Source: Lachnospiraceae bacterium (GTDB lineage Bacteria; Bacillota; Clostridia; Lachnospirales; Lachnospiraceae). Taken from it: a DNA stretch of 52,795 bases. Where the stretch lies: assembly GCA_017442585.1 (NCBI GenBank), contig JAFRZM010000023.1, forward strand, positions 1-52,795, read 5' to 3'. The position numbers and the translations under genes were made by a program. The notes under the pieces were generated by a model that saw only the letters and a program-made list of their open reading frames with translations, did no database searches and was not told the origin of the DNA. Numbering within the stretch: position 1 is the stretch's first letter; each line of letters starts with the position of its first letter. This document shows, piece by piece, positions 1 to 6,827 of the stretch.

Positions 1-1
1 A

Positions 2-139
2 AACAAGAAAGCTCTAAGCCGTGGCGCGCTTGTTCTTACAGCAGAACCGGGATCGACATATACGATAAAGTATAATGGAAAGTATTACAGGATTTCGCAA
101 CCTGCATGCAGAAGAGTGTATCCGTTGAAATTTAAATAG
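2..139 (+). CDS. C-terminal end of an unidentified protein (partial)
   Basis: The frame is open from the left edge of the window and ends at a TAG at 137-139, giving 45 residues with a G-S-T-Y-T-I-K-Y motif and a lysine-rich end. A rho-independent terminator follows 12 bases later, which supports a real gene end. The short beta-strand-like tail (alternating T, Y, I, K) would suit the last domain of an extracellular or glycoside-hydrolase-type protein, but this is a guess. The 5' part lies outside the window, so no function is given. Confidence 0.6.
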   Translation, partial: NKKALSRGALVLTAEPGSTYTIKYNGKYYRISQPACRRVYPLKFK

Positions 140-150
140 AAAAATAATAA

Positions 151-185
151 AGGGAGAGTCTTTTCAATCGACTCTCCCTTATTTT
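151..185. terminator. Bidirectional intrinsic terminator
   Basis: A GC-rich stem (AGGGAGAGTC at 151-160 with GACTCTCCCT at 170-179, nine-base loop) has a T-rich tail on the plus strand and an A-rich flank that becomes T-rich on the minus strand. It sits between two convergent genes and probably serves both. Confidence 0.85.
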
Positions 186-208
186 AATTGTTCTTATAAT
201 CTTTCAAA

Positions 209-1177
209 TTATATCTTATGATCAGAACCAAGTACGTTTACAATCTTGCGTGCAACCATATCCTTTACAGCCTGACGAGCCGGCTTTAAGTACTGGCGAG
301 GATCGAAGTGATCAGGATGCTCTGCGAAGTACTTTCTGATGTTACCAGTCATTGCAAGACGGATATCTGAGTCGATATTGATCTTACATACGGCAAGCTT
401 AGCAGCTTTACGAAGCTGATCTTCAGGAATACCGATAGCATCAGGCATGTTGCCGCCGTAGGTATTAATCATATCTACGAATTCACGCGGAACTGATGAA
501 GAACCGTGTAATACAATCGGGAATCCAGGTAATCTCTTAATGCATTCTTCAAGTACGTCGAAACGAAGTGACGGAGGAACTAAGATACCGTCCGCATTTC
601 TTGTGCACTGCTCAGGACGGAACTTGTAAGCACCGTGAGAAGTACCGATAGCGATAGCAAGTGAATCGCAACCGGTCTTATCAACGAATTCCTCAACTTC
701 TTCAGGACGAGTATAGCTTGCGCAACCTGCTTCAACCTTAACTTCGTCTTCAACACCCTCTAAGGTACCAAGCTCAGCCTCTACAACGACACCCTTGTCA
801 TGAGCATATTCAACAACCTGACGTGTAAGAGCGATATTCTCTTCGAAAGGCTTTGAAGAAGCGTCAATCATAACTGAGGTAAAACCGCCGTCGATGCAGG
901 ATTTACAAAGTTCAAATGAATCACCGTGATCTAAGTGAAGAGCAATCGGAATATCCGGATGCTCGATAACTGCAGCTTCAACTAATTTTACAAGGTATGT
1001 GTGGTTAGCGTAAGCACGTGCACCCTTACTTACCTGGAGGATAACAGGGCTCTTTAATTCATCAACAGCCTCTGTGATACCCTGGATGATCTCCATGTTG
1101 TTAACGTTAAAAGCACCGATGGCATAACCGCCGTCATATGCCTTCTTAAACATTTCTTTCGTGGTTACTAATGGCAT
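209..1177 (-). CDS. fba: Class II fructose-1,6-bisphosphate aldolase
   Basis: Cytoplasmic zinc enzyme that cleaves fructose 1,6-bisphosphate to dihydroxyacetone phosphate and glyceraldehyde 3-phosphate in glycolysis, and runs in reverse in gluconeogenesis. The 322-residue product has the family landmarks: H-L-D-H-G at residues 81-85 (catalytic Asp83, zinc ligand His84), Glu135 in the E-A-E-L-G segment, G-T-S-H-G around His181, L-H-G-S-S around His224 and the phosphate-binding N-I-D-S-D at 267-271. The start is fixed by a GAAGGAGG ribosome binding site just upstream on the minus strand. It is monocistronic, with its own strong promoter (1217-1245) and a shared terminator downstream. The length and motifs are normal for the clostridial form. 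Confidence 0.96.
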   Translation of the reverse strand: MPLVTTKEMFKKAYDGGYAIGAFNVNNMEIIQGITEAVDELKSPVILQVSKGARAYANHTYLVKLVEAAVIEHPDIPIALHLDHGDSFELCKSCIDGGFTSVMIDASSKPFEENIALTRQVVEYAHDKGVVVEAELGTLEGVEDEVKVEAGCASYTRPEEVEEFVDKTGCDSLAIAIGTSHGAYKFRPEQCTRNADGILVPPSLRFDVLEECIKRLPGFPIVLHGSSSVPREFVDMINTYGGNMPDAIGIPEDQLRKAAKLAVCKINIDSDIRLAMTGNIRKYFAEHPDHFDPRQYLKPARQAVKDMVARKIVNVLGSDHKI

Positions 1178-1216
1178 AAGTAGAAACCTCCTTCATTTAA
1201 TAATGCGCCCAAACAC

Positions 1217-1245
1217 ATTGTACCTTCTTGTATGAGAATAGTCAA
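1217..1245 (-). promoter_or_regulatory. Sigma-A promoter of fba
   Basis: On the minus strand TTGACT and TACAAT are separated by exactly 17 bases, 40 bases upstream of the fba start codon. Confidence 0.8.
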
Positions 1246-1289
1246 CGAGATAGCCTAAACCTTTTTTAAGTTTTTAACAATTTTTCCTG

Positions 1290-1318
1290 TTGAAAAAGAA
1301 ATGAGCCTATAATATAAT
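1290..1318 (+). promoter_or_regulatory. Sigma-A promoter of the GtrA-aminotransferase-aldolase-kinase unit
   Basis: TTGAAA (1290-1295) and a consensus TATAAT (1313-1318) lie 17 bases apart. The predicted start site leaves a leader of about 85 bases before the GtrA-like gene. No further good promoter was seen inside the unit, so this one probably drives all five genes. Confidence 0.75.
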
Positions 1319-1411
1319 CAAATTAAGTGAACCACCGTTCACGAGCGCAAGTAAAAGCGCAAGGAAAAGGTTTATGTTTCTTAGTTGTTTTAAGAAGGGG
1401 TTTATACGGTA

Positions 1412-1882
1412 ATGGGCGATAAAGAAAAGAAAAAAGAGTTTCTTAGAACTATCAAATTTGCATTATTTTCGGTGAGTGCGGGAATTATCCAGGCGGTATC
1501 TTTTACCTTACTAAATGAATTTACGAATTTTAAATACTGGATTTGCTATTTAACTGCACTTGTTCTTTCAGTATTATGGAATTTTACCTTAAACAGGAAG
1601 TTTACATTTAAATCTGCCAATAACGTTCCGATAGCGATGCTTAAGGTTGCTGCATACTATGCGGTATTTACACCGGCAACGACGTTACTTGGAACGTATC
1701 TCGTAGATACGGTCGGGTGGAATGAATATTTGGTTACAGGATTAAATATGCTCCTTAATTTTACAACGGAGTATTTATATGATAGGTTCTTCGTATTCGG
1801 CAAGTCACTTGATACAAACGATCTTGCGAAGAAAGAAGAGGCCAAAGCGCTTGAAAAAGAAAATAACATAAAAAATGAATAG
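1412..1882 (+). CDS. GtrA-like integral membrane protein
   Basis: A 156-residue protein with four hydrophobic segments (roughly residues 13-35, 41-60, 75-95 and 103-120) and the motif W-N-F-T-L-N-R-K-F-T-F at about 56-66, typical of the GtrA/DPMS-associated membrane family. Relatives are thought to help move polyprenyl-linked sugars across the membrane or to assist a glycosyltransferase. No glycosyltransferase is adjacent here, so the substrate is unknown. The C-terminus is a charged, Lys/Glu-rich tail. A leader with AAGGGG precedes the ATG. It is the first gene of a co-directional run with an aminotransferase 50 bases downstream, so its job may be tied to that cluster. Confidence 0.85.
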   Translation: MGDKEKKKEFLRTIKFALFSVSAGIIQAVSFTLLNEFTNFKYWICYLTALVLSVLWNFTLNRKFTFKSANNVPIAMLKVAAYYAVFTPATTLLGTYLVDTVGWNEYLVTGLNMLLNFTTEYLYDRFFVFGKSLDTNDLAKKEEAKALEKENNIKNE

Positions 1883-1932
1883 TATCATTTGAAATTATAG
1901 GAATACAAAATAAGAAACAGGGGGAATTAACT

Positions 1933-3426
1933 ATGGCATACAACGGATTTGCAATTGATGAATATGTAGACGCTGCGAAGGTCACAAGAGAGCTCGATGA
2001 ACTAATTAAAAAGCCGGTTTATACAATAAAGCCGGAGGAACTTAAAAAATACGAAGAGGAGTATTTTGAGAAAAAGTGCAAGACTTCAAAAGAGATGATT
2101 ACGGAAGCTAAAAATGTTATTCCCGGAGGAGTTCAGCATAATCTCGCATTTAACTATCCGTTTCCGTTAGTTATTACAAAGGCGCAGGGTGCAAAGCTTT
2201 ACGATATCGACGGAAACGAATACTATGATCTTTTGCAGGCAGGTGGACCTACCGTACTTGGAAGTAACCCTGAAGTTGTAAGAAATCAGGTAATAGATCT
2301 TCTTAACACATGCGGACCATCAACGGGACTTTTCCATGAATTCGAATACAAGCTTGCAAAGAAGATTTCTGACAGCGTACCGTCTGTAGAGATGTTCAGA
2401 ATGCTTGGATCGGGAACAGAGGCCTGCATGGTTGCGGCAAGAATCGCAAGACTTAAAACAGGTCATAAGAACATCTTAAAGATGGGTGGCGCATATCACG
2501 GATGGTCAGACCAGCTTGCATACGGTATAAGAATCCCGGGAACAAAGGGATTGCAGAGTAAGGGTGTACCGAATTTTGTATTTAAGCATACGGATGAGTT
2601 TTTCCCTAATGATTTACACGATTTAGAGAAGAAATTAAGAAGAAACAAGCTTCGCGGCGGAACGGCAGCAGTATATTTAGAGCCTGTAGGACCGGAGTCC
2701 GGAACACGTCCCGTATCAAAGGAGTTTGTAAGAGGCGCTGCGGAACTTGCGCATAAATATGGAGCGCTTATAATTTTTGACGAGGTAGTTACAGGATTTA
2801 GAATCGGTATGAGCGGTGCACAAGGGTACTTTGGAGTAGATCCTGACCTTACTGTATTCGGTAAGGTTATAGCAGGAGGGTATCCGGGAGCAGGCGGTAT
2901 CGGCGGACATAAGGACTGCATGGCACATATGGGTGCGGGTCTTGATGCTTCAGGTAAGAAGATTTCCAAAGCGCTCTGCGGCGGAACAATGGCAGCAACT
3001 CCAATCTCATGTGTTGCAGGTTATTACACACTTTGTGAGATTGAAAAGCAGAATGCCTGTGAAAAGGCAGGAAGAATGGGCGATCGCTTGACTAAGGGAT
3101 TGCAGGAGATAATAAAGAAATACAATCTTCCGTTTGTCGCATTTAACCAGGGCTCAATATGTCATCTTGATAATGCGGGAACGATGCATTTCTTCATTGA
3201 TTGGCATAAGCTTTGGAAAGTGCCGGAGGTTTTGAAACAGACTGACATCAGAAGAAAAGAAATGGAACATATCGGTGCTGCTTATACTGCTGAAGGTATA
3301 ATCACACTTGCAGGTACAAGACTCTATACGTCTGCAGCGTATGACGAAGCAATGATAGATGATGTGCTTTCGAGATTCGATAAAGTGCTTTCGAAGGTTG
3401 ATGTGATGCCAGTAGAGAGTAAGTAA
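1933..3426 (+). CDS. Class III PLP-dependent aminotransferase (glutamate-1-semialdehyde aminomutase-like)
   Basis: A cytoplasmic fold-type I pyridoxal phosphate enzyme of 497 residues. Visible landmarks are G-S-G-T-E-A (159-164, phosphate contact), A-Y-H-G (187-190), F-D-E-V-V-T-G-F-R (282-290, with Asp283 expected to bind the pyridine nitrogen) and F-G-K at 309-311, where Lys311 should form the Schiff base. The G-S-G-T-E-A and Y-H-G pair and the overall order resemble glutamate-1-semialdehyde aminomutase (HemL). However, the protein is about 65 residues longer, with an N-terminal extension, and its neighbours are sugar enzymes, not tetrapyrrole genes. I infer an aminotransferase or aminomutase on a sugar-derived aldehyde or ketone. 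The true substrate is unknown. A GGGGGA ribosome binding site precedes the ATG. Confidence 0.88.
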   Translation: MAYNGFAIDEYVDAAKVTRELDELIKKPVYTIKPEELKKYEEEYFEKKCKTSKEMITEAKNVIPGGVQHNLAFNYPFPLVITKAQGAKLYDIDGNEYYDLLQAGGPTVLGSNPEVVRNQVIDLLNTCGPSTGLFHEFEYKLAKKISDSVPSVEMFRMLGSGTEACMVAARIARLKTGHKNILKMGGAYHGWSDQLAYGIRIPGTKGLQSKGVPNFVFKHTDEFFPNDLHDLEKKLRRNKLRGGTAAVYLEPVGPESGTRPVSKEFVRGAAELAHKYGALIIFDEVVTGFRIGMSGAQGYFGVDPDLTVFGKVIAGGYPGAGGIGGHKDCMAHMGAGLDASGKKISKALCGGTMAATPISCVAGYYTLCEIEKQNACEKAGRMGDRLTKGLQEIIKKYNLPFVAFNQGSICHLDNAGTMHFFIDWHKLWKVPEVLKQTDIRRKEMEHIGAAYTAEGIITLAGTRLYTSAAYDEAMIDDVLSRFDKVLSKVDVMPVESK

Positions 3427-3452
3427 CAGGTTTTAAATATCGGAGTGGTAAT

Positions 3453-4493
3453 ATGTACGAGGAAAGCGTAGCAAGGAAAATATTGGTAGAAGCGGGACAT
3501 GAGCTTTTAAAGAACGGGCTTGTCGCAAGAACGTGGGGCAATATAAGCGCAAGGATAAGCGACGAGGAGTTTCTTATTACTCCAAGCGGTATATCTTATG
3601 AGCGATTAACGCCTGAAATGTTGGTGAAAGTTAGAATTAGTGATCTTAAATATGACTCAGACCTTAAACCTTCATCGGAAAAGGGTATACATGCCGCTGC
3701 ATACAAATTGCAGAAGGATACAAATTTTATAATACATACACATCAGACTTTCGCGACGGCAGTGAGTATAACAGGGCGCGCGATTAAGGTAAAAGGACCG
3801 TTACAGGAGGTGTTGGGAGAGCTTGTTCCTGTTGCCGAATACGGAATGCCTTCAACCGAAAAACTTAAAGAAAATGTTAAGACGACACTTTTGAGAAATC
3901 CGGGACTTCGCGCGAGTCTTCTTATAAACCATGGTGCGGTATGCTTCGGGCATGATATGGAAAATGCGTTTGACATAGCAAAAAGCCTTGAATATCTTGC
4001 CAAGAACGAATTTGATAATAAGGTTACGCTGTCGGATGAAGCGGGAAGATTTAATGCGAATGTTGAGGCTGTGGTTAAAAGCCTTTTTGAAGGAAAGACA
4101 ATCCGCATGATAACTGACCCTGTAGTTTTGCAGGCTGCAAACAGTGATGCATATAATTACAGGCTATTGGATGATTTTATACAGATTGCGGGCACAAGTA
4201 TTAAGACGATAGATTTTGCACATCTTGAAATCGGAAATAAAGATGACAGAAGACAGGGCATTTCCAGGATAAAGCACGCATTAAGGAAACGTAATGCAGC
4301 GTTTGTAAGAAAAAGCGGAGCTATTGTAGTAGCGCCAAATGAAGACGAGGCAGATGCGATAGAAATGATTTTGAAAAAGTATGCGCTTACAAAGCTTTAT
4401 GCGGAAAAATGTCATGCGGTGCATAAATTGGAATTTATAGACGCGTTTATTCAAAGATTGGTATATCTTAAGAAGTATTCAAAGAAGGCGTGA
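3453..4493 (+). CDS. Class II aldolase/adducin-family protein with an extra C-terminal domain
   Basis: Residues 1-200 form a class II aldolase domain like L-fuculose-1-phosphate aldolase or ribulose-5-phosphate 4-epimerase: T-W-G-N-I-S (27-32), T-P-S-G (43-46), S-S-E at 74-76 (likely catalytic Glu76), zinc ligands His95 and His97 in H-T-H, and the third ligand His160 in N-H-G-A. The family is normally about 210-230 residues; this protein has 346. Residues 215-346 (with I-K-H-A-L, F-V-R-K-S-G-A-I-V-V-A) look like a second, degenerate copy of the fold without the HxH metal site. That reading is from pattern only. The reaction is probably retro-aldol cleavage of a sugar 1-phosphate, which would follow the kinase downstream. 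TetR starts 3 bases after the stop. Confidence 0.85.
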   Translation: MYEESVARKILVEAGHELLKNGLVARTWGNISARISDEEFLITPSGISYERLTPEMLVKVRISDLKYDSDLKPSSEKGIHAAAYKLQKDTNFIIHTHQTFATAVSITGRAIKVKGPLQEVLGELVPVAEYGMPSTEKLKENVKTTLLRNPGLRASLLINHGAVCFGHDMENAFDIAKSLEYLAKNEFDNKVTLSDEAGRFNANVEAVVKSLFEGKTIRMITDPVVLQAANSDAYNYRLLDDFIQIAGTSIKTIDFAHLEIGNKDDRRQGISRIKHALRKRNAAFVRKSGAIVVAPNEDEADAIEMILKKYALTKLYAEKCHAVHKLEFIDAFIQRLVYLKKYSKKA

Positions 4494-4496
4494 TAA

Positions 4497-5123
4497 ATGT
4501 TAAAGAAACTTACCAGCGAGCAACAAGAATGTATAATCGAAGCCGGAATAGAGGAATTCGCAGATCGCGGTTTTGAAAAGGCATCGATAAAGAATATCGC
4601 AAAAAACGCGGGAATAAGTGTCGGAGTTTTATATAAGTATTATAAAAACAAAGACGATTTCTTTAACGCATGTCTTGAAGAAAGCCTTAAAGTTTTGATA
4701 GGCAAGCTTGAGGAATTCTTAGAAGGAGATATGACGCCGAGAGAACGCGTAAAGAAGATTTTTACGGCGGTCATAGAGTTTTCGCATGAGCATCCAAAGG
4801 CAGTTAAGATGTATCATGAGATAACTTCCGGATCTTTTTCGCCAAAGGCCAGAGAACTTGCGAAAAGGATAGAGGAGATTTCATCGGATACATATCGTGC
4901 GTATATGAAGGCACTTAAGGAAGTGGGACTTTTGCGTCCGGGCGTCGATGAGAAGGCCGCGGCCTTTTTCTTTGATAATCTTCTTGTCATAATGCAGTTT
5001 TCATACAGTGTCGATTATTTTGACGAGAGAAGAAAGATATACTTAAGCGACCTTTATGACGATGATGAGGCGCTTATAGAACAGATGGTGACGCTTGTTG
5101 ACGGCGCACTTCTCGGGAGGTAG
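4497..5123 (+). CDS. TetR/AcrR-family transcriptional regulator
   Basis: A 208-residue protein whose first 50 residues match the TetR DNA-binding domain: G-I-E-E-F-A-D-R-G-F, then K-A-S-I-K-N-I-A-K-N-A-G-I-S and G-V-L-Y-K-Y-Y-K-N-K. The rest is helical and variable, as expected for the ligand-binding and dimer part. It lies inside the operon, three bases after the aldolase stop and three before the kinase start. It therefore probably senses a substrate or intermediate of this pathway and represses its own operon. No clear palindromic operator was identified near the 1290 promoter. Confidence 0.9.
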   Translation: MLKKLTSEQQECIIEAGIEEFADRGFEKASIKNIAKNAGISVGVLYKYYKNKDDFFNACLEESLKVLIGKLEEFLEGDMTPRERVKKIFTAVIEFSHEHPKAVKMYHEITSGSFSPKARELAKRIEEISSDTYRAYMKALKEVGLLRPGVDEKAAAFFFDNLLVIMQFSYSVDYFDERRKIYLSDLYDDDEALIEQMVTLVDGALLGR

Positions 5124-5126
5124 ATT

Positions 5127-6666
5127 ATGGCATATGTCATAGCTTATGATATAGGAACAACGGGTGTTAAGACATGCCTTTATGATGTCAGGGATAAGGT
5201 AACTCTTGTTTGTGCAAAAAAAAGCGGAGTATAACCTTTATATACTTGATAACGGTGGCGCGGAGCAGGATCCCGAAGAGTGGTGGGATGCGATGTGCAC
5301 CACTACGAAAGAAGTTTTATCGACTACAAAGATAAATGCCAATGATATAAAAGGTATATCGTTTTGCACGCAGATGCAGGGACTTATTCTCGTAGATAAA
5401 GAAGGCCGTCACCTTCGTCGTGCAATGAGTTACATGGATCAGCGCGCAACGAAAGAGATTAAAGAAGGCATTGATTACGGAATTACAGTTGCAGGAATAA
5501 ATGCGAGAAAGCTTATAACAAGTCTTCGCCTTACGGGTGCCGTTTCATCTTCCGTAAAAGATCCTGTGTGGAAGTACAAGTGGGTTGAGCGTAATGAGAA
5601 AGATGTATTTAAAAGAGTATATAAATGGCTTGATGTTAAGGAATATCTCTTACTTCGTACGACGGGCGAGTTCGTTATGACCGAAGATTCTGCGTATTCG
5701 ACATTTCTTTATGCTTCTAAAGGAGGCAAAAGAGGCTGGAGCGATACGCTATGCTCTCTTTACGGTGTAAATAAAGATCATCTTCCGCGTCTTGTGAAAA
5801 CCACCGATATGGTAGGCGGTCTTACGAAAAAAGCCGCTGAGGAACTTGGACTTGCGGAAGATACCCCTGTTTTCGGTGGCGGCGGAGACGCCACACTTAT
5901 AGGCGTCGGAGCAGGTTGTGTAAAGCCTGGACAGACTCATATTTACTGGGGCACAAGCGGATGGGTAAGTACAATTGTTGAAAAGCAGATAGTTGATATA
6001 AATTCTATGATAGCTGCGATTGTCGGTGCGGAAGACGGCAAGTATAATTACTTTGCAGAGATGGAAACCGCAGGCAAGTCTATGGAATGGGTGAAAAATA
6101 ATGTCGCAACTGTTGAACGGTTTGAAGAAATGATCGATATGGCAACGAAGTCTGCTCCGGGTGCGAACGGTGTGCTTTTTGCACCGTGGTTACACGGTAA
6201 CAGATGCCCGTTTGAAGATCCAAATGCGTATGGTTTATTCTATAACTTAAAGATAGAAACGACAAAGAATGACATGATTCGAGCTGCTATAGAGGGAATT
6301 TGCTTCCATCTTCGCTGGATGCTGGAATGTCAGGACAAAAAGATAAAGACATCGGATGCTGTGCGATTTGTCGGCGGTGGTGCGATTTCGGAAGAGATAT
6401 GTCAGATACTTGCGGATATCTTGGGAAGAAAAGTTGAAACCGTGAAAGACCCAAGAAACGTCGGAGCAGTAGGCGCTGCAATGATAGTGGGTGTAGGATT
6501 AAAGAAGATTGATTCGCTATCTGATGTCGGGCAGTTTCTCCCTATAGAGCGGACTTTCATACCGAATCTTGATAATAAAGATGTTTATGATAAAAACTTT
6601 AGGGCGTTTAAGATGCTCTATCATGAAAATAAAAAGATATTTAAGCGATTTAATTCACATAGGTAA
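5127..6666 (+). CDS. FGGY-family carbohydrate kinase, frame broken at an A8 tract
   Basis: ATP-dependent sugar kinase of the FGGY (xylulokinase/fuculokinase/gluconokinase) family, cytoplasmic. The natural start is the ATG at 5127, behind GGGAGG. It encodes the essential phosphate-binding D-I-G-T-T motif at residues 8-12. That frame stops at 5232-5234. The rest of the kinase (486 codons, with D-P-E-E-W-W, G-G-G-G-D-A and G-A-V-G-A-A motifs) is in the +1 frame and runs to 6666. The two frames meet at eight A residues, 5216-5223; with seven A the protein would be continuous. A TTG at 5206 would open the downstream frame but would lose the D-I-G-T-T motif. Causes could be assembly error, transcriptional slippage or a phase-variable or inactivated gene. 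It pairs with the upstream aldolase as a kinase-aldolase pathway. Confidence 0.85.
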
Positions 6667-6670
6667 TTTA

Positions 6671-6709
6671 AAGAGGCCATTTAGACAGTTAAGGGGCCTC
6701 TTATTTTTG
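6671..6709 (+). terminator. Intrinsic terminator after the kinase
   Basis: AAGAGGCC (6671-6678) pairs with GGCCTCTT (6695-6702), followed by TATTTTTGT. It closes the five-gene unit. Confidence 0.85.
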
Positions 6710-6769
6710 TGCTTTTCTGAATACATTTATTGAATGATGCAAAAAAATAGTGTAAACTAAAATTTGGTG

Positions 6770-6775
6770 TATAAT
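6770..6775 (+). promoter_or_regulatory. Probable -10 element upstream of the large secreted protein
   Basis: A consensus TATAAT lies 53 bases before the start codon in an AT-rich spacer that follows a terminator. No convincing -35 element stands 16-18 bases upstream, so the assignment rests on the hexamer and its position only. Confidence 0.4.
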
Positions 6776-6827
6776 ACATAAAAATATAACATATTATTAT
6801 ATTTTAAGATATTTAGGAGGAACACTG

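Noticed and set aside
2496-2969. 157-codon minus-strand frame inside the aminotransferase gene
   Set aside because: It is antisense to conserved PLP-enzyme motifs and is Pro/Ser-rich as expected of a shadow frame.
1933-3426. Annotation as hemL (haem biosynthesis)
   Set aside because: There are no tetrapyrrole genes nearby, the protein is clearly longer, and the operon holds sugar enzymes. The catalytic residues are shared by the whole class III family.
5206-5240. TTG at 5206 as the true start of the sugar kinase
   Set aside because: It would remove the D-I-G-T-T phosphate-binding motif, which is encoded from the ATG at 5127 behind a good ribosome binding site. The frame change at the A8 tract explains the data better.
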